Positions 14,059 through 17,114 of a stretch of 17,114 nt of DNA are shown piece by piece. Under the pieces are notes generated by a model. It was not told the origin of the DNA. It did no database searches and worked only from the letters and a program-made list of their open reading frames with translations. The first letter of the stretch is position 1; each line of letters begins with the position of its first letter. A program made the position numbers and the translations under genes. The stretch spans positions 1 to 17,114 of the forward strand of contig DATDME010000058.1 in assembly GCA_036518915.1 (NCBI GenBank), written 5' to 3'. Origin of the DNA: GCA-016699105 sp036518915 (lineage in GTDB: Bacteria > Patescibacteriota > Saccharimonadia > UBA4664).

Positions 14059-14533
14059 TTACTTGATCTTCGCGGTGTCGCTTTGCCCGTTCGGAAAACC
14101 AATCGTGCGCAAATCTTCACTTAGTTCATTCCATTGCCATACACGCTCGGTTGCCCAGGCGTTTTTTTGCATCTTCTTTCGACGAAGAAAGCTGAACCGC
14201 CTTAGCCGCATAATCTGCTGCATGGGGTGCATGCGTGAACATGTGTGCAACGGCCACGGCTTGACCGGCGGCACGCGCAGCGGCAGTAGCTACGGGATCT
14301 TCCGCTTCTCGTGCGGCTGCATGGGCAGCGAATGCGGCCTCACGACAGCTTACCATGCTTCGCTCGCCTCTTACCCACTCGCGAAGAGCTTCAACTGCTT
14401 GTCGTGGCCGATCATCGTTTGGCTGGCGGTCTTCAAACAGGTATAACACGTGTTCTGCGCACCTTGCCGACCACAGGGCCAGTTCGTGATGGACTTCGGG
14501 TGCTGGATTCTCGAATTTTTTCTTTTCTGTCAT
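14059..14533 (-). CDS. Imm5-like putative immunity protein (copy 3), frameshift at A7 run
   Basis: The best match to the family: LALWSARCAEHVLYLFEDRQPNDDRPRQAVEALREWVRGE, AAFAAHAAAREAEDP, AARAAGQAVAVAHMFTHAPHAADYAAKAVQL. Read straight from ATG 14533 the frame stops at 14126 (135 residues) after an unlike tail. Skipping one base within the A7 run (14162-14168) joins it to NAWATERVWQWNELSEDLRTIGFPN, stop at 14059, giving 157 residues and the family's expected W-Q containing C-terminus (compare IHWQLGHMSPEVRAALRTLP in copy 1). So the gene has one extra A relative to an intact version. Decay, slippage-based phase switching, transcriptional slippage or a sequencing error are all possible. TATAAT (14541-14546) ends 7 nt before the ATG. 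Confidence 0.7.
14162..14168 (-). other. A7 homopolymer at the frameshift
   Basis: Seven A on the - strand; context GCAAAAAAACGCC. Loss of one A restores the long frame. A small stem CTTTC/GAAAG sits just upstream. Confidence 0.7.
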
Positions 14534-14645
14534 CCCGTTAATTATACAGGTGCTGGTATGAAACGCACTTTCGTTGCTCGAAAATGCGTGACTTCCCACT
14601 TGCTTGCGCAAATGGAAAGTTCGAGTATTGGCCTCGTGAGGTAAC

Positions 14646-15545
14646 TTACGCCTGCTCCCAAATGCCTTTATCCAATAATCCACTCTGTTTGAGCTTTTCC
14701 ACCGTCGTAAACCGCACCCGAGGCCGCTCCGCATCGTCATCCTCCCAATACCACGCATCTGCAACTAGTTTTCTTGTTCTGCGCTTAGCGTAGATAAGGT
14801 CAGTTGTACTCGGACAGACAAACAAAACAATTGGCAATTGTTCAGTGTTGGTTTTATCTTGCCATTCGTCACCTTCTTCATCTAGGAACTTTACGTAGTC
14901 ACTAAGGCGCTTTTTCATGCGGTAGCGTGGTAGGGTTGGGTCAAATACTTCAAGGATGTAGCTTTCAAGAGTTTGTTCTTCCTTGTCGTCTTTGCCGATC
15001 TTGTCCTGGCAGAAGATAAGATGGGGCTGGATAAGCTCACACTTTAGCACAAAATGGTAGTAACTACGCCCAAGCAAATAATCTGCTTCGGTTTGGTAGT
15101 AATAGCGTAGTTTCTTGCCTCGGGCTTCATTTGCGGCGTCTTGTTGCTCCAGGGTCAACGCGCAATCCGCGATAAGCACGCAGCGATCAATGAAGGTCTG
15201 GCTGCGAGTTGGTTCCTTGTAACGCTTTCTGAGTTCTTCTGGCGGGTATGCTGGCGATTCTATGATCTCGCCATCGTCAGCCTTGCTTTTCCTGGTTACG
15301 GTACGCAGATAACGCACACCGTTTAAGTTGAGGTAGTATATGGCTGGCTTGGTCTTCTCAGCGAAGTGAGTTGAATATATCCATTCGACGTAGCCTTTGG
15401 CTCGTAGGTCACGGAGCCACATGTTAATGGTCTTGGGGTCTTTATGCTCTAGAAACGCTTGTATCTGGATACGGTTAAGGAATCTGAATCTATACAGTAG
15501 TCTCAGTATCTCTTGCTGTTTCTTAGTTAGCTTGGGTAGGGTCAT
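14646..15545 (-). CDS. Replication-relaxation-type protein with winged helix
   Basis: 299 residues. N-terminal winged helix-turn-helix (about 6-65): TKKQQEILRLLYRFRFLNRIQIQAFLEHKDPKTINMWLRDLRAKGYVEWI followed by the wing IYYLNLNGVRYL. The rest fits the Replic_Relax group found on plasmids and integrated elements: RSQTFIDRCVLIADC, an RYYYQTEADYLLG segment, EVFDPTLPRYRMKKRLSDYVKFLDE and PIVLFVCPS. In other systems such proteins accompany relaxase or plasmid replication genes; here no relaxase is present, so it may bind DNA at the adjacent non-coding region. No Shine-Dalgarno is visible before ATG 15545. Codon use is more AT-rich than in the housekeeping genes. Confidence 0.7.
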   Translation of the reverse strand: MTLPKLTKKQQEILRLLYRFRFLNRIQIQAFLEHKDPKTINMWLRDLRAKGYVEWIYSTHFAEKTKPAIYYLNLNGVRYLRTVTRKSKADDGEIIESPAYPPEELRKRYKEPTRSQTFIDRCVLIADCALTLEQQDAANEARGKKLRYYYQTEADYLLGRSYYHFVLKCELIQPHLIFCQDKIGKDDKEEQTLESYILEVFDPTLPRYRMKKRLSDYVKFLDEEGDEWQDKTNTEQLPIVLFVCPSTTDLIYAKRRTRKLVADAWYWEDDDAERPRVRFTTVEKLKQSGLLDKGIWEQA

Positions 15546-15965
15546 GCTGGTTTATCTGTCGGTACTGATTAGACGTTAGTAGGTTAATATATGCTTCTTC
15601 TGGCTTCTTTGCTTTATATCTCTGGGTTTTTATCTGTTATCGCTTCATTGGTATTGGTTTAGTGATTTATATAGTCAGGTTTTGATTAGTAGTTTTTAGA
15701 TTGTTATTTCTAGTTCTTGGTTATTTGTCTTTGCTGATTTTTGTTCTTGTTCTGTCTTCGGATAATACATACATTGCCAACCCCACCTACCCGTATACTT
15801 GTAAGGGCAGAGGATACGGATATTGTAGCACAACAGATAGAATCGCTTACGGGTTTTGCCCTAGCCCGTGGGGGCAAAGAGTACGGGCTATCTATAAGTC
15901 GTCGTCACCAGGGCGAGCACGGTGTTTGCGGTCTTAGGCTAGGCGGTCATGCCCAACGGCTGAGC
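15546..15965. other. Non-coding stretch of the transposon: T-rich part plus inverted repeats
   Basis: No convincing gene in 420 bp. 15546-15775 is AT-rich and strongly T/G-biased on the + strand. From 15781 on GC rises and repeats cluster: CCGTAT/ATACGG (15791-15796, 15814-15819), AGATAG/CTATCT (15835-15840, 15888-15893), TTTGCCC/GGGCAAA (15855-15861, 15872-15878) and TAGCCCGT/ACGGGCTA (15862-15869, 15883-15890). The last two interleave, so they are alternative hairpins or a tight pseudoknot. Candidate roles: transposase 3' end or terminator, a small RNA, or a recognition site for the neighbouring DNA-binding protein. Confidence 0.5.
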
Positions 15966-16910
15966 TTATTTGCGGTACTGGGGTTGGGTTGGTGCTACGG
16001 CTGCCATTAGCTGTCCCGTGCCAATTAGCTTCTTGTAGGTTAGGTTTACACCGTTTACGAAGCCGAACCATTTATCAAAGCGCTCATCGTCTTTTAGCTC
16101 ACGGGTATTGTAGCGATACTCGTACTCGGCACAGTATTTCTGTAGGTGCTTTGGGCTAACGCCTATGTAGATGGCTTGGATGCTGAGCTTTAGGTGACTC
16201 CATGCGCCCTCAATAGTATTAGTGTGGTTCTGGCCGATTACGAAGTCCTTGTTGCTGTGATTGACGCGGTGATGTTCGTAGCCAAGTTTAGTGACATGGC
16301 TGTATGGGCGATATTCGTCAGTCATGACCGTAGCGCCAGGCGCTACATGGTCGGTGATAACTTTATCGAGTGTCACGGCCTTGGTATTCTCGGTAACTTC
16401 TAAGCGTATTTCGCCCTTACGCTCCGCAATACCGACAACGGGTGTTTTGCCATTGGCACCACGACCACGCATACCGTCATGTCGCTTGCCACCGACATAC
16501 GTTTCATCTGCTTCAACAATGTTGCCGAGAAGATCACCGCGTCCGGCTGCTTCAACACTGTAGCGGATGCGTTGGAGCATGAACCAAGCAGATTTCTGGG
16601 TAATGCCAAGGTACTTAGCAAGTTGGATTGAGGAGATGCCCTTTTTAAGGGAAGTGTTTAGGTAAATAGCGTAAAACCACTTCTGTAAGGGCACATGGCT
16701 ATCGCTAAACATGGTGCCAACTTTAACGGTGAACTTTTTGCGGCAATCACCACACTTAAATAACTTGCCATCGGCGAATCTGTAGGATTTTAGACTGCCA
16801 CAGTGAGGGCAGTAGCGGTTACTGCCATCCTCACCCCAGCGTTGCGCCTCCAAGAAAGCCAGACATGAGGCCTCATCCGGGAATTGTTGCTGGAAGGCGA
16901 ATAAACTCAT
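15966..16910 (-). CDS. IS1595-family (ISXO2-like) DDE transposase
   Basis: 314 residues, full length. N-terminal zinc ribbon with C34, C37 (CPHC) and C53, C56 (CGDC); helix-turn-helix region ISSIQLAKYLGITQKSAWFMLQRIR (92-116); ISXO2-type DDE domain with D135 in VEADETYVGGK, D198 in MTDEYRPY and E234 in NHTNTIEGAWSHLK. All catalytic residues are present, so it is probably active. ATG 16910 lies 6 nt after the -10 of a promoter whose -35 is inside the right terminal repeat. Confidence 0.93.
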   Translation of the reverse strand: MSLFAFQQQFPDEASCLAFLEAQRWGEDGSNRYCPHCGSLKSYRFADGKLFKCGDCRKKFTVKVGTMFSDSHVPLQKWFYAIYLNTSLKKGISSIQLAKYLGITQKSAWFMLQRIRYSVEAAGRGDLLGNIVEADETYVGGKRHDGMRGRGANGKTPVVGIAERKGEIRLEVTENTKAVTLDKVITDHVAPGATVMTDEYRPYSHVTKLGYEHHRVNHSNKDFVIGQNHTNTIEGAWSHLKLSIQAIYIGVSPKHLQKYCAEYEYRYNTRELKDDERFDKWFGFVNGVNLTYKKLIGTGQLMAAVAPTQPQYRK

Positions 16911-16916
16911 ACTTAC

Positions 16917-16945
16917 AGTTTAGCTAATCTGTTAGGGTCTGTCAA
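16917..16945 (-). promoter_or_regulatory. Transposase promoter overlapping the right inverted repeat
   Basis: TTGACA (16940-16945, within the repeat), 17-nt spacer, TAAACT (16917-16922), then 6 nt to the ATG. Predicts leaderless transposase mRNA. Because the transposase must bind the repeat, it could block its own promoter. Confidence 0.7.
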
Positions 16946-16958
16946 GTATATAGGCGCG
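16935..16958. repeat. Right terminal inverted repeat of the transposon
   Basis: 24 bp beginning GGGTCTGTCAAG and ending ATATAGGCGCG; pairs with 12634-12657 with one mismatch. Confidence 0.92.
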
Positions 16959-16966
16959 TCTCTTAT
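16959..16966. repeat. Right target-site duplication
   Basis: TCTCTTAT, identical to 12626-12633. Removing the element and one copy rebuilds a leader for coiled-coil copy 2 that resembles that of copy 1. Confidence 0.92.
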
Positions 16967-16972
16967 TAGTGT

Positions 16973-16978
16973 ATAATA
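16973..16978 (-). promoter_or_regulatory. Displaced promoter of coiled-coil copy 2
   Basis: TATTAT within TATTATACACT on the - strand, matching the promoter of copy 1 (11475-11485) and in the right orientation for the gene now 4.3 kb away. In the present arrangement it reads into the right end of the transposon, against no annotated gene start. Confidence 0.6.
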
Positions 16979-17031
16979 CCAACCCAACCTGATACCTGTT
17001 ATGCTTAAGCCATTATGAAAACACAAACGCC

Positions 17032-17114
17032 ATGAACTATTTACGTCCCCAACCTCACCTCACCTACGAGGAAGTCACCATGCGGTATAAAGCCTGCACG
17101 AATGCTCGGGTTAA
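17032..17114 (+). CDS. Start of a further gene, cut by the window end
   Basis: ATG 17032 opens a frame with no stop to the end of the window (27 complete codons). The peptide contains LTYEEVTMRYKACTNARV, which faintly resembles the N-terminus of helix-turn-helix proteins of IS630-type transposases; too little is visible to be sure. No Shine-Dalgarno. Confidence 0.4.
   Translation, partial: MNYLRPQPHLTYEEVTMRYKACTNARV

Larger units (their letters stand above)
12634..16958 (-). mobile_element. 4.3-kb IS1595-type transposon carrying immunity-like cargo
   Basis: Boundaries are set by 24-bp inverted repeats and an 8-bp target duplication, length 4,325 bp. Contents in order of transcription (- strand): DDE transposase, ~420 bp non-coding stretch, replication-relaxation-type protein, frameshifted Imm5-like gene, second and third Imm5-like genes. 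All genes point the same way, away from the transposase end. The element is visibly less GC-rich than the housekeeping genes around it. IS1595-family members with passenger genes are known; this cargo combination is not one I recognise. Intact transposase, near-perfect ends and a perfect duplication indicate a recent insertion. Confidence 0.9.

Noticed and set aside
14162..14168. Classical -1 programmed ribosomal frameshift at A AAA AAA
   Set aside because: The family-like C-terminus needs a +1 (or -2) shift, not -1; the -1 frame at this site does not lead to it. One extra A or slippage explains it better.
14534..14764. N-terminal extension of Imm5-like copy 3 up to 14764
   Set aside because: It would run through the end of the replication-relaxation gene and through a TATAAT promoter; the family-like sequence begins after ATG 14533.
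15855..15890. Integron attC site
   Set aside because: No GTTRRRY/RYYYAAC core sites and no integrase; the repeats look like ordinary or alternative hairpins.
12634..16958. Composite transposon made of two insertion sequences
   Set aside because: Only one transposase gene and one pair of 24-bp ends are present; no second insertion sequence near 12.6 kb.
1..17114. tRNA, rRNA or tmRNA genes
   Set aside because: No cloverleaf with T-loop GTTCRA and acceptor pairing, and no rRNA core sequences, were seen on either strand by eye.

Overview
The window looks like a chromosomal segment of a Patescibacteria/CPR bacterium, most likely a high-GC Candidatus Saccharibacteria (TM7) or close relative. Supporting signs are a short, Thermus-length EF-Ts, no pyrH between tsf and frr, an L31 with two CxxC pairs and an Ala-rich tail, many small start-proximal promoters that imply leaderless mRNAs, and a standard code in which TGA stops genes (this argues against Gracilibacteria/Absconditabacteria). 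The lineage is inferred by eye; no database search was possible.

Layout. (1) 1-1842, + strand: two Pro/Ala/Thr-rich genes. The second is a clear lipoprotein with a near-consensus extended -10 promoter; each is followed by a long GC-rich hairpin. (2) 1843-8004, - strand: the housekeeping cluster rpsB, tsf, frr, rseP (M50 site-2 protease), a CPBP membrane protease and proS. It carries three RNA control elements: a hairpin in the rpsB leader, a multi-stem leader with possible pseudoknot before tsf, and a complete T-box antiterminator/terminator before proS. (3) 8058-12613: a small secreted protein, rpmE, a SAM methyltransferase, prfA and a SpoU/TrmH rRNA/tRNA methyltransferase, all on +. Two paralogous coiled-coil genes on - are convergent with prfA and the SpoU gene and overlap each by 4 nt at the stop codons.

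(4) 12634-16958 is a 4,325-bp mobile element defined at base resolution. It has 24-bp terminal inverted repeats (23/24 identical) and flanking 8-bp duplications TCTCTTAT. It encodes an IS1595/ISXO2-type DDE transposase at its right end and, all on the same strand, a winged-helix replication-relaxation-type protein and three diverged copies of an Imm5-like putative immunity protein, one with a frameshift at an A7 run. A ~420-bp non-coding stretch with a T-rich half and overlapping inverted repeats lies between transposase and cargo. The element inserted into the leader of the second coiled-coil gene and moved that gene's promoter 4.3 kb away; the promoter is still recognisable on the far side by its match to the paralogue's promoter. 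(5) 16967-17114: right flank and the start of a further gene.

The most interesting content is this transposon carrying an immunity-gene array without visible toxin, followed by the T-box and the tsf leader as RNA regulators in a reduced genome.
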